From Verrucomicrobiaceae bacterium (GTDB lineage: Bacteria > Verrucomicrobiota > Verrucomicrobiia > Verrucomicrobiales > Verrucomicrobiaceae): a stretch of 21,146 nucleotides of DNA. The stretch is taken from positions 1 through 21,146 of the forward strand of contig CANHTV010000013.1 of the NCBI GenBank assembly GCA_947463285.1, given 5' to 3'. The notes under the pieces are model-generated. The model saw only the letters and a program-made list of their open reading frames with translations. It ran no database searches and had not been told where the DNA came from. This document shows, piece after piece, positions 1 to 7,006 of the stretch (the stretch's first letter is position 1; the number at the start of each line of letters is the position of its first letter). The translations under genes and the position numbers were made by a program.

Positions 1-67
1 AGCTCAGCGGTAGAGCGGGTGGCTGTTAACCACTAGGTCGTAGGTTCGAACCCTACCTCAGGAGCCA
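1..67 (+). tRNA. tRNA-Asn(GTT), 5' end cut by the window edge
   Basis: The cloverleaf can be read directly. The D-stem is 2-5/13-16, the anticodon stem is 18-22/30-34 with loop 23-29 and anticodon GTT at 25-27. The T-stem is 40-44/52-56, the acceptor 3' strand is 57-63, the discriminator is G64, and CCA is encoded at 65-67. About eight bases of the 5' acceptor strand lie before the window; the 3' strand predicts that they begin TCCTGAG. A second tRNA follows six bases later in the same direction, so the two are probably one transcript. Confidence 0.93.
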
Positions 68-73
68 TCAAAT

Positions 74-148
<75 letters not shown>

Positions 149-165
149 TCTCCCCTCAGGGGAGA
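149..165. terminator. Perfect 7-bp hairpin between tRNA pair and ubiE
   Basis: TCTCCCC (149-155), a 3-base loop and GGGGAGA (159-165) form a perfect stem directly after the CCA of the second tRNA and eight bases from the convergent ubiE stop. No T-tract follows on either strand. It may be a weak bidirectional terminator or a tRNA 3'-processing signal. The stem is clear; the role is inferred from its position. Confidence 0.45.
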
Positions 166-172
166 AAGGACC

Positions 173-850
173 TCATTCAACACTCGCGACATACAGCGAA
201 GCGATACCAAAACTCAGATGCCGAGTTTTCACCGACTTGAAACCACAGGAGAGGATCAATGCCTCCATGTCTGAGCCTGATGGAAAGCGCTCTACTGAAC
301 TACATAAGTATTCATAAGCCTTTCTTTGACCGGTGATCCAGCCAGCAATGCGCGGCATGATATTTTTCAGATAAAACAAGTAAGCAGGCCGGATGACAGG
401 CAGCGAAGGCAGCGAAAAATCTAGAACAAAAAGAAATCCCTGCGGCTTTAAAACGCGCCGCATCTCCACGAGAGCCCCAGGCCAAGAAGCCATATTGCGC
501 AGACCGAACGCCACCGTCAGTGCATCAAAACTACCATCATGAAAAGGCAGATTCATTCCATCAGCGGCAATAAGTTGATTAAAGGCTTTCTTCTGAGCTT
601 CCCTCATCATAGGCACAGAAAAATCTGCGCCCAAGATCTGCGCCCCTATACAGGCACTTTGCAAGGTTTCCACCAGATCACCACTTCCAGTTGCGAGGTC
701 CAAAATCGTTCGCGGTTGCTTTTCCGCCACTTTCCTCGCGGTCAACTGCCGCCACAAAACATCAATGCCCAGACTGAGCACATGGTTGGCTAGCACATAG
801 CGGCTGGCAATTCCTGCAAAGGCGTTTTTAACAAATCCAGCATCCTGCAT
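173..850 (-). CDS. ubiE: Demethylmenaquinone methyltransferase (UbiE/MenG family)
   Basis: This is a 225-residue class I SAM-dependent methyltransferase. The SAM-binding motif I (ILDLATGSGD) is near residues 49-58. The UbiE signature FGLRNM and the post-motif stretch LKPQGFLFVLDFS follow, and the C-terminal CGF...LSFGIASLYV tail is typical. In the family it methylates the demethylmenaquinone ring in the last step of menaquinone synthesis (or the ubiquinone precursor in other lineages); a menaquinone role fits this phylum. The frame stays open upstream to 919, but that extension runs through the tRNA-Leu gene, so the ATG at 850, which begins MQDAGFVKNAFAGIA as family members do, is the likely start. 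No clear Shine-Dalgarno is visible. It lies 27 bases after tRNA-Leu on the same strand, suggesting co-transcription. Confidence 0.92.
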   Translation of the reverse strand: MQDAGFVKNAFAGIASRYVLANHVLSLGIDVLWRQLTARKVAEKQPRTILDLATGSGDLVETLQSACIGAQILGADFSVPMMREAQKKAFNQLIAADGMNLPFHDGSFDALTVAFGLRNMASWPGALVEMRRVLKPQGFLFVLDFSLPSLPVIRPAYLFYLKNIMPRIAGWITGQRKAYEYLCSSVERFPSGSDMEALILSCGFKSVKTRHLSFGIASLYVASVE

Positions 851-858
851 AATACGAG

Positions 859-879
859 CATCCCGATTTTTTAGGGATG
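859..879 (-). other. Small hairpin between tRNA-Leu and ubiE
   Basis: CATCCC (859-864) and GGGATG (874-879) form a 6-bp stem around an AT-rich 9-base loop. In the minus-strand transcript one arm starts within the encoded CCA of tRNA-Leu and the other lies just before the ubiE start. It could mark the processing point that separates tRNA from mRNA. The repeat is visible; the function is speculative. Confidence 0.35.
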
Positions 880-962
880 GTGCGCTCGAGAGGACTCGAA
901 CCTCCACGATGTTACTCACTAGAACCTGAATCTAGCGCGTCTACCAATTCCGCCACGAGCGC
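878..962 (-). tRNA. tRNA-Leu(CAG)
   Basis: Read on the minus strand, it has 5' acceptor GCGCTCG (962-956) pairing with CGAGCGC (888-882), discriminator A (881) and encoded CCA (880-878). The anticodon stem CTAGA/TCTAG encloses loop TTCAGGT, giving anticodon CAG. A long variable arm (GTGAGTAACATCGTGG region) marks a class II tRNA, as expected for leucine. Total length is 85 bases including CCA. All stems pair well. Confidence 0.95.
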
Positions 963-979
963 AACTTCTGAAACGGGAG

Positions 980-1010
980 TGCATAGTCATCCAGACGCGA
1001 GACTTCTCAA
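980..1010 (-). promoter_or_regulatory. Possible promoter of tRNA-Leu/ubiE
   Basis: On the minus strand TTGAGA (1010-1005) and TATGCA (985-980) resemble -35 and -10 boxes, but the spacer is 19 bases and the -10 match is modest. The position, about 18 bases before the tRNA 5' end, is suitable. This is a weak pattern match. Confidence 0.25.
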
Positions 1011-1178
1011 CTAAAATTTGGATTTTGTTTCATCCAGCTCAGCATTTTTTTACGATAACTGCCTGTGAGGTTGACCTGAGTATGTCGAATAAAAGCCCGC
1101 CCATCAAAGTCTCAGACCATCTCTTCCACATAAAAGAAACCGCTTGAATGAGCCGGAAATTTAAGAACTCTTAACAAT

Positions 1179-2060
1179 ATGAAATTTAGTGTCTTACTTG
1201 TAGCAGCCCCCTTACTTCCGCTGTTGCTATTCAGCATATCGGTGGCGACAGCGCAACAAGCCCCAGTCTATGTGCAGCATCAGTATGTAAATCCAGCTCC
1301 AGTGTATCGACAGGCACCGACTTACGGCCAGCCGCAGCGCTATGCTCAACCAAGCTATCCACAGCAGAACTATCAAGGCTACAATCAGCCCAGTCAGTCC
1401 CAGTATGTGAGCCCAGCTGAGTTTTTGCCTAATTTCGGCCGAAAATTCGGGAACTTGTTCCGCCGTGTCTTTTACGGAGACAGTTCCCCTACAGGCTACT
1501 CTCCACAGGCCTATCCTCCAACAGGCCGACTAGATCACCCCCCGCAAGGCTATGTCAGAGATCCAGAGATAGCGCCAAGCTCTCCGATAACTCCGCCCCG
1601 TTATGAAACGCCACCTCCGCCAACAACTAAAATTCAGCCGAAGGTGAAGTCCACACCCCCAAGCACATCGAAATCGGTGAATCAGTCAAAGAAGCCTTCC
1701 TCGACCAAGACAAGTAATAGCAGCAGCTCAGCAACTCGGAAATACACTCCCCCCAGCATCACTAGGCAGACCAGCAAGCCGCTGGTCGAAGAAGAGCCAC
1801 TTCCCGTTGTAGAAAAAGACAACACGCCAATTGATCCACTATCTCAATTGCCTGGTTCCAAACCGAAGGATCAAGTCAAAAGCTCGACCAACACAACAGC
1901 CGCAGCTAATAACGGTAACTTCCTTCGTGGAAAAAAAGGTTCCAAGGATGGGCGTGTCATCAGCCCTTATCCCCCTTATCGTGAACTGGATGTCAGCGGA
2001 CTCTCCAGCGGTTCTCTGGCTCTAGATCCCACCACTCAGAAAGTTTTCGAGGTGCCTTGA
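1179..2060 (+). CDS. Secreted Pro/Gln/Tyr/Ser-rich low-complexity protein
   Basis: The 293-residue product has a signal peptide (about residues 1-25, ending SVATAQQ). Next comes a Tyr/Pro/Gln-rich stretch of loose P-x-Y-x-Q repeats (about 28-80), a short ordered-looking segment around FLPNFGRKFGNLFRRVFYG (about 82-100), a long Pro- then Ser/Thr/Lys-rich linker (about 105-250), and a compact C-terminal module after residue 250 (GRVISPYPPYRELDVSG, then SGSLALDPTTQKVFEVP). That ending is regular and may be the conserved functional part; similar endings occur in Verrucomicrobia proteins as I recall, but I cannot name a domain. The role may be structural or envelope-associated. No Shine-Dalgarno is obvious, and two hairpins follow the stop. 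Base composition is more AT-rich than in genes after 4500. Confidence 0.8.
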   Translation: MKFSVLLVAAPLLPLLLFSISVATAQQAPVYVQHQYVNPAPVYRQAPTYGQPQRYAQPSYPQQNYQGYNQPSQSQYVSPAEFLPNFGRKFGNLFRRVFYGDSSPTGYSPQAYPPTGRLDHPPQGYVRDPEIAPSSPITPPRYETPPPPTTKIQPKVKSTPPSTSKSVNQSKKPSSTKTSNSSSSATRKYTPPSITRQTSKPLVEEEPLPVVEKDNTPIDPLSQLPGSKPKDQVKSSTNTTAAANNGNFLRGKKGSKDGRVISPYPPYRELDVSGLSSGSLALDPTTQKVFEVP

Positions 2061-2093
2061 TCATTATTCTGCGCTAAGAAAGTAAGAAGGAAT

Positions 2094-2139
2094 CTATCAT
2101 TTATGGATAGTCATCCAAGCCTTTGAGACAGAAGGCTTG
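2094..2139 (+). terminator. Two adjacent hairpins after the secreted protein gene
   Basis: CTATC (2094-2098) pairs with GATAG (2106-2110). A stronger 8-bp stem follows: CAAGCCTT (2116-2123) with AAGGCTTG (2132-2139) and an 8-base loop. They begin 34 bases after the upstream stop. No T-tract follows, so this is terminator-like rather than a canonical intrinsic terminator. Confidence 0.4.
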
Positions 2140-2191
2140 ACCTAACTGACAATTTCTAATGCTGTGATGGTGTTTTCGATTGCATCATTGC

Positions 2192-2822
2192 ATGAAAACT
2201 TTGCCTCATTACTACAAGCTTCTATCCTTTGCCTCTATCTTGCCAGGCTTCGGCGGTGATGGCTGATCATGTTTATTAATTTAATGGTTCGCTTGCAGAT
2301 TCCCTCGGTGGGCTATCCATGGTGGCGGCTGATGGCACCTTGGGCACAAGCTCCTATAATTTTTTGGGGGCCTGGGGCCCAATGTCAGCAGTGTATTGAC
2401 CGATACAGGCCACTACAGCATCGAAGCAGAGTTCCGTGTCGCTGATGTTTCCAGCTATCGCAATGTGATCATTTTTAATAACCTCACGTAGGATATCGTC
2501 TTCAATATCCTAAATGGCAGGCTTCGACTCTACAACTATGTGAAAGTCTCCGAAGTCTGCATCAGCCATAACACCACACATCGGCTCCTCATCACGCGAG
2601 ATGGGACCACGAAGCCATTCAAAGGATTCGTGGATGGCATCAAAAGACTGTCAGCACGGATACCAGCAGGAGGTGCGCAAAGTGATACGGTTCTATCCCT
2701 GGGCATTCATGGCACGGGTACCTACAGCGGCGGTGGTACTGGCGGCCTCGGCGATACGATCAATGATGAAGAGTCCGTATTCAACGTCCTCTCGTCGGCA
2801 GCAGCAACTACGTCTCGCGCAT
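2192..2822 (+). pseudogene. Decayed LamG/ConA-like secreted protein gene
   Basis: No single frame is open, but consecutive segments in changing frames read as one protein. ATG 2192 starts a signal-peptide-like segment (MKTLPHYYKLLSFASILPGF) that stops at 2264. The next frame reads DHVY, stop (2277), then FNGSLADSLGG...YNFLGAWGP up to about 2380. A frame change leads to NVSSVLTDTGHYSIEAEF...IIFNNLT, a TAG at 2489, then FNILNGRLRLYNY...HRLLITRDGTTKPFKGFVDG. The order (FNGSLAD, YSIEAEF, LITRD, GFVDG) is that of LamG-type concanavalin A-like domains in secreted proteins of this group. Beyond about 2650 it becomes Gly-rich and degenerate, with a last trace in a third frame (VGSSNYVSRIYRP) reaching the convergent gene. 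At least two frameshifts and two in-frame stops are present. Confidence 0.75.
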
Positions 2823-4244
2823 CTATCGCCCTTGAAGCAGTGCGGCCCACGGCCCCTGCTTCAGAACGATCTCAGGCACTAAAGACTGCCAACGGGGATC
2901 TCCATCATGGATCATCTTGCGCACACTCGCACTGGTCTGGAAGAGGCTCTCCTCCAGGCCATCCTTGATGACGTGGACGCTACCCGTTTGCAGCATGTAG
3001 TTTAGCAGATGCTGCTGTTCACGGCTCACGCGTGCCTGTGTCGCATTCCGCACCTTGCCAGTGATCGGGTCACCGGCTGGATAAACATACAGCCTCACCT
3101 TGTTGCGGAAAAGACGGCCAAATGCCTCCAGCAGACCGCCTTCAAGATCCGCATACCAGCGCTCATTAAAAAGCTCCTCAAACAACGGCAACCCCAGAAC
3201 GATCCCCACCGGCATCTGCGTGTGACGCGAGAGAAAGGCACTCAGCCGGTGAAACTCCGCATACTTCGAAATCAGCACATTTTTTCCCAGCGCCTGCAGG
3301 ATGTCAGCGCGAGCCAGGAAATTGTCGTACTGAACCTCGCAGTCATCCATGCAGAGCAGGTTGTGCATCGTGATCTCACAGATCTCCATGTGCCCCTGCG
3401 CTTCATCGCCAAAACCTTCTGAAAAAGCCTTCTGCCCGCGCTCCAGCATGTCCAGATTCAGCCGCGTTATCGGGTCAAACGTGCCACGGCTTAGAAATAC
3501 CGGCTTTTTATACAGCACATCTGAAGCCTGCAAAATTTCACCATCCGCACCAAACAACGCCGCATCGGCCAAATCACTACGCACCAGCTCCAGAGCCACG
3601 AGCCGATCCTGAAACTCCGACGAGGCAAACGCCGGACCCGTAAAGTCGATCATGTCGATCTCCACACGCCAGCGATTCAGATCATCCATCAGACTGCGCA
3701 AAAAAGTCGGCAGATGCTCACGCAGATGAAAGGCTCCGTAGATCAGATTGACCCCCAGGATGCCCAGTGCCTCAGCCTGGCGTTGATTCGTTGCATCCAG
3801 CAGGCGCACATGGATCTGGATGTCGTGACAAGGCCCCTGAGGCTCCGTCTGAAACCGCAGCCCCAGCCAGCCGTGGCACTCCTCCTTCGTATCGCGAAAA
3901 CCCTTCGCGCGCACCGTGTTCGCCAAGGCAAAAAAAGTCGTCGTTTCACCCCGTTTCGCCGCCAACCTCTGCTGTACAATTTGGAATTCATGCTCCAGCA
4001 TCGCCACCATGCGTTGGCGTGAGACATAGCGCGCACTCTTGCCATAAATCTCATCGCTGAAAGTCATGTCGTAGGCCGACATCGTCTTGGCCACCGTCCC
4101 TGAGGCCCCACCAGCGCGGAAGAACCAGTTCGCGATCTCCTGACCTGCCCCAATCTCGGCAAAGGTGCCGTACACACGGTGTGCGAGATTCAGCTTCAGC
4201 GCTTTTTCGAGAGTTCCGGGACGTTCGTTGGGGGAGCCGATCAT
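2823..4244 (-). CDS. Conserved protein of unknown function, about 473 residues
   Basis: This large soluble-looking protein has well-conserved-looking blocks: GTFAEIGAGQEIANWFFRAGG near the N-terminus, then KTMSAYDMTFSDEIYG, ESHGWLG-like CHGWLGLRFQTEP, GVNLIYGAF, LYKKPVFLSRG, FLARADILQALGKNVLIS and DLEGGLLEAFGRLF near the C-terminus. I recognise this as a widespread bacterial family of about 480 residues whose members carry inconsistent names in databases (including TonB receptor and nicotinate-nucleotide adenylyltransferase). I see no signal, beta-barrel or HxGH nucleotidyltransferase motif to justify either. The frame is open to 4325, but the extra 27 residues are hydrophobic and outside the recalled family pattern, so ATG 4244 is preferred with moderate confidence. 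No Shine-Dalgarno is evident. Confidence 0.8.
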   Translation of the reverse strand: MIGSPNERPGTLEKALKLNLAHRVYGTFAEIGAGQEIANWFFRAGGASGTVAKTMSAYDMTFSDEIYGKSARYVSRQRMVAMLEHEFQIVQQRLAAKRGETTTFFALANTVRAKGFRDTKEECHGWLGLRFQTEPQGPCHDIQIHVRLLDATNQRQAEALGILGVNLIYGAFHLREHLPTFLRSLMDDLNRWRVEIDMIDFTGPAFASSEFQDRLVALELVRSDLADAALFGADGEILQASDVLYKKPVFLSRGTFDPITRLNLDMLERGQKAFSEGFGDEAQGHMEICEITMHNLLCMDDCEVQYDNFLARADILQALGKNVLISKYAEFHRLSAFLSRHTQMPVGIVLGLPLFEELFNERWYADLEGGLLEAFGRLFRNKVRLYVYPAGDPITGKVRNATQARVSREQQHLLNYMLQTGSVHVIKDGLEESLFQTSASVRKMIHDGDPRWQSLVPEIVLKQGPWAALLQGR

Positions 4245-4497
4245 GATGAAGTACTGTGACCGAGCTACGAACAGCCAAGCCGCCCGGAAGTAAAGAATCA
4301 AAATCCGACGAAACAGCTCCGCCATTGACTGAGATGGACTGCGTCATTGGCTGATGAGGTTGAATCAGGCACGGCCAGAGCAAAGTCTGGCGAAACCAGA
4401 TTCGCGCTCTTTCGGAAACCGCGCGTCACATGCCTATTCGCCATCTTCGAGAAAGCTTTTCGCGCAAGATCGGTGGAGCGGTGGACGAGATGCTTCG
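4245..4497. other. Divergent intergenic region
   Basis: About 250 bases separate the divergent starts at 4244 and 4498, and should hold promoters for both directions. Open frames run through it on both strands but only as upstream extensions. The only structure seen is a small hairpin (TCTGG, loop CGAAA, CCAGA) near 4386-4401. I cannot assign clear -35/-10 boxes. Confidence 0.4.
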
Positions 4498-5271
4498 ATG
4501 CGTTTTTTATCTCTGCTGGTTTTGTTTTCAGTTCCACTCCTCACCGCCGCAGAGCCACCTCCGATCCAGCAGTGGATTAATGAAGCCATCGCAGCTGGTG
4601 GCGGCATCGTGACGATCCCGGAGGGTGAGCACGTTTTGCCACGCGGCCTGGTGATCAAGGACGCTAAAAAACTGGCGCTGCGTGGCATCAATACAGAAAC
4701 CTGCGTGCTAAAACTGGTCACAGGATCGGAGTCCGCAAAGAAGGAACCGCTCATCGAGATCATCGGCACGGCAGAGACGTTGGAGATCGCTAAGCTCACA
4801 TTCATCGGCAGTGAGACAGCCGGAGACAAATGCCCTGCCCTTTTGCGAATCCACGACGTGCCAGAGAAACCGGTGATGAAGGACCTGATCGTGCGCGACT
4901 GTGCCTTTGCAGATTTCACCACCGGGCTGGAGGTGATCGCGGCCAACATCGTCAGCGTCGAGCGATGCAGTCTGCGAGATGGCCGCGGCAGTGCGGTGCT
5001 TTTTCGCCAACTCAAAGCAGCCACCGCTCGTGGCAACCGCATGACGCGCATGAAGGGCGCGGCTTTTGAGCTCCGTGAGGCCTCCGGCTGCCTGATCATC
5101 GGTAATGAAACCCTGGGCTGCGCGCATGGAGTGGTCATCCAGCCGGAAAGCCAGCCAAAGGCAGAAGCCCATCAGATCCTGAACAACGCTTTTTTCAAAA
5201 ACAGCGGCCCTGCCATCCATCCGGCGCAGATTCAGCCACAGCCGATCTTGAAAGATAATGATTCTGAGTGA
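4498..5271 (+). CDS. Secreted right-handed beta-helix protein
   Basis: The 257-residue product begins with a signal peptide (MRFLSLLVLFSVPLLTAAEP). The next region, IQQWINEAIAAGGGIVTIPEG, is the classic opening of pectate-lyase-like beta-helices. Later repeats have short strands and turns (LVIKDAKKLALRGINTETCVLKL, IVRDCAFADFTTGLEVI, NIVSVERCSLRDGRGSAVLF, ARGNRMTRMKGAAFELR, CLIIGNETLGCAHGVVI, HQILNNAFFKNSGPAIH). Such proteins bind or modify polysaccharides, but catalytic residues cannot be identified and no substrate is implied. The longer frame from 4354 lacks a leader, so ATG 4498 is the likely start. The next gene starts 31 bases after the stop, giving a probable two-gene operon. Confidence 0.85.
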   Translation: MRFLSLLVLFSVPLLTAAEPPPIQQWINEAIAAGGGIVTIPEGEHVLPRGLVIKDAKKLALRGINTETCVLKLVTGSESAKKEPLIEIIGTAETLEIAKLTFIGSETAGDKCPALLRIHDVPEKPVMKDLIVRDCAFADFTTGLEVIAANIVSVERCSLRDGRGSAVLFRQLKAATARGNRMTRMKGAAFELREASGCLIIGNETLGCAHGVVIQPESQPKAEAHQILNNAFFKNSGPAIHPAQIQPQPILKDNDSE

Positions 5272-5302
5272 ATCCAGCGAGCATCACGTTCACCATCGCC
5301 TC

Positions 5303-5983
5303 ATGAAATCGCTCTTCTGGCTTCTTGCCCTTACCGTCATCACCATCGGCTCCACTTCTGCCCAAAGCGGCACAGCTCGCCCGAAACCAGAGCGCTTCGC
5401 CAAAGACATCGCCAAGTTTGCCAAAGAACCAGCGACGAAAGGCGGCATCGTTTTCACCGGCAGCTCCAGCATCCGCCTGTGGACAGATCTGGCGAAGGAT
5501 TTCCCCGACCTGCCAGTGCTGAATCGCGGCTTTGGCGGCAGCGTGGCGAATGACCTCATCGTTTATGCAGACACCGTGGTGCTGCGTCATGAGCCCAAGA
5601 TCCTCGTCACCTACACCGGCAGCAATGATCTGAATGCCAAGCTCAGCGTCGCGGAGGCCTTTGCGGACTACACTCGCTTTTTAAACCTCGTGCATGAGAA
5701 GCTGCCAAAGACGCGCGTGATCCTGACCTCGGTCAAAATCGGTGAAAAACGCCTGAGCCAGATCCCACAAGTGCTGGAGCTGAATCGCCAGCTGGAATCC
5801 TGGGCAAAAACCACGGGCTGGGTCCGCTATGTGGACTGCACCAGCTACCTCGCCGATGCCAAGGGCCACCCGATCCGCGAATTTTACCGTGATGACCTGC
5901 TGCACCTCAGCCCAGCTGGTTATGCCTCCTGGAAAAAAATCCTCTCCCCGATCCTGCACGAGGAATGGGCGAAGGTGAAGTGA
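5303..5983 (+). CDS. Secreted SGNH/GDSL-type hydrolase (small)
   Basis: The 226-residue product has a signal peptide (MKSLFWLLALTVITIGSTSAQ). SGNH blocks follow: block I FTGSSSIRLW with the likely nucleophile Ser near residue 55, block II RGFGGSVANDL with its Gly, block III YTGSNDLN with Asn near residue 108, and block V DDLLHLSPAGY with the Asp-x-x-His pair near the C-terminus. All catalytic positions are present. The family removes acyl groups from carbohydrates or lipids. The frame opens at 5258 inside the upstream gene, but ATG 5303 gives a clean leader. Together with the beta-helix gene just upstream it suggests exported polysaccharide deacylation, which is inference. Confidence 0.9.
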   Translation: MKSLFWLLALTVITIGSTSAQSGTARPKPERFAKDIAKFAKEPATKGGIVFTGSSSIRLWTDLAKDFPDLPVLNRGFGGSVANDLIVYADTVVLRHEPKILVTYTGSNDLNAKLSVAEAFADYTRFLNLVHEKLPKTRVILTSVKIGEKRLSQIPQVLELNRQLESWAKTTGWVRYVDCTSYLADAKGHPIREFYRDDLLHLSPAGYASWKKILSPILHEEWAKVK

Positions 5984-6043
5984 GAGGGCGGTCTTTGAAA
6001 GGAGAGCCTACACTCCTGCCCGCCAGAGCACAGAGCACGCCGC

Positions 6044-6520
6044 TTATCGACTCAAATCTCCCTGCGTCATGACGCGAAAGCCGGAGCGGTGCAGCACGTC
6101 TGCGGCGGCGACACCTTCATCACAATGCAGAGCCAGTAAGGGATTCAGGCCTGGGCGGACGATGAGCGGGTAACAAAACTCGATGTTCAGCTCAGCCATG
6201 AGCAGCGTAGAGAGACATTCCGTGAGTCGATGACCAGACTCGCTGAGCTCGACGACAACGATGCGGCAGTCGGCATGAGGGATACCTTTTTCGATGAACA
6301 GCATCCCGGCACTCTCGGGGTCACTGAGGATCAATCGCACCAAGGTCATCTCCGTGGTATCCTGCATGGAAAGGCCGAGGATCTCGATGGAATGATCTTG
6401 GAGCAGCTTCGTGAGCGCCATGAGAGAGCCGACGCGGTTTTGAAGAAAGACCGAAAGCTGGCGGATGGCCGTGCTTGCAGGCGCTTGAGTCGGGGTTTCC
6501 TGGAGAATCGTGGATTCCAT
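6044..6520 (-). CDS. Tandem ACT-domain protein
   Basis: This 158-residue protein has no catalytic domain. The first ACT-like unit (about residues 20-85) reads IRQLSVFLQNRVGSLMALTKLLQDHSIEILGLSM, the standard N-terminal strand-helix with the Gly-x-Leu turn; a second unit follows (about 90-150) with ELNIEFCYPLIVRPGLNPLLALHCDE and VLHRSGFRVM. Paired ACT domains bind small ligands, usually amino acids, and regulate partner enzymes. It is the last gene of a minus-strand run, 32 bases after the DUF6941 gene. Its partner and ligand are unknown. Confidence 0.85.
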   Translation of the reverse strand: MESTILQETPTQAPASTAIRQLSVFLQNRVGSLMALTKLLQDHSIEILGLSMQDTTEMTLVRLILSDPESAGMLFIEKGIPHADCRIVVVELSESGHRLTECLSTLLMAELNIEFCYPLIVRPGLNPLLALHCDEGVAAADVLHRSGFRVMTQGDLSR

Positions 6521-6552
6521 GGCAGTGAGACTGAAACGGTACGGGGTGGTTT

Positions 6553-6978
6553 TTAGCCCGCAGGGCCAGTGGCCGAGCGAGATTCATCAAAGAGCGTGAC
6601 CCTTAGCGGGAGGCTCATCAAAGTCAGGTCACCACGTTGGATGAGCCAGCGATAAACACCGGCCCGCTCGATGCGCACGCGTTGTAGATTCAGCACGATG
6701 TTGCGTGTGACGAAGGGCACGAAGTTGGAAGGAAAACTGACCTCCACCGTCTGCTCAAAGGGCGGCAAGCACTCCTTGCCAGAAGGATCCACACAGCGAA
6801 TGAGGAAGGGATGATTTCCGGCGTCATTGGCCTCGAAAATTAGCCTCACGACGAGCGAGCAGGCCGGGTGGACGACGGGAAACTCGCGGGAGCAAAGGGT
6901 ATCAAAGGCCCCGAGGATGCAGAGTTTGCCGGAGTAGTCGGCGGCGGAATCGCAAAGAGTGGCGAGTTGTACAGTCAT
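6553..6978 (-). CDS. DUF6941-type small protein
   Basis: The 141-residue protein starts MTVQLATLCDSAADYSGKL and continues CILGAFDTLCSREFPVVHPACSLVVRL, then PFEQTVEVSFP and NIVLNLQRVRIERAGVYRWLI. This opening (cytosolic, beta-rich, CD-A-x-x-Y-x-GKLxILGxFD) matches my recollection of the DUF6941 family, common in Verrucomicrobia and related phyla. The function is unknown; the beta-sandwich-like pattern with no catalytic motif suggests binding or structure. The frame is open back to 7158, but that upstream part overlaps PBP2 and is Arg-rich shadow sequence, so ATG 6978 is chosen. It lies 28 bases after the PBP2 stop. Confidence 0.82.
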   Translation of the reverse strand: MTVQLATLCDSAADYSGKLCILGAFDTLCSREFPVVHPACSLVVRLIFEANDAGNHPFLIRCVDPSGKECLPPFEQTVEVSFPSNFVPFVTRNIVLNLQRVRIERAGVYRWLIQRGDLTLMSLPLRVTLFDESRSATGPAG

Positions 6979-7006
6979 GCAGTGAGTTACGTCAGCAGAG
7001 TCGGGA

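Noticed and set aside
851..919. 23-residue N-terminal extension of UbiE
   Set aside because: It would be translated from the tRNA-Leu gene, and the family start lies at 850.
2540..2968. 142-codon open frame as an independent gene
   Set aside because: It begins in the middle of the LamG-like remnant after an in-frame TAG, and its last part is antisense to the 2823-4244 gene.
5984..6043. Terminator between the small SGNH gene and the ACT gene
   Set aside because: Only a short broken stem (GGCGG...AGGAG/CTCCT...CCGCC) is present with no T-tract; too weak to annotate.
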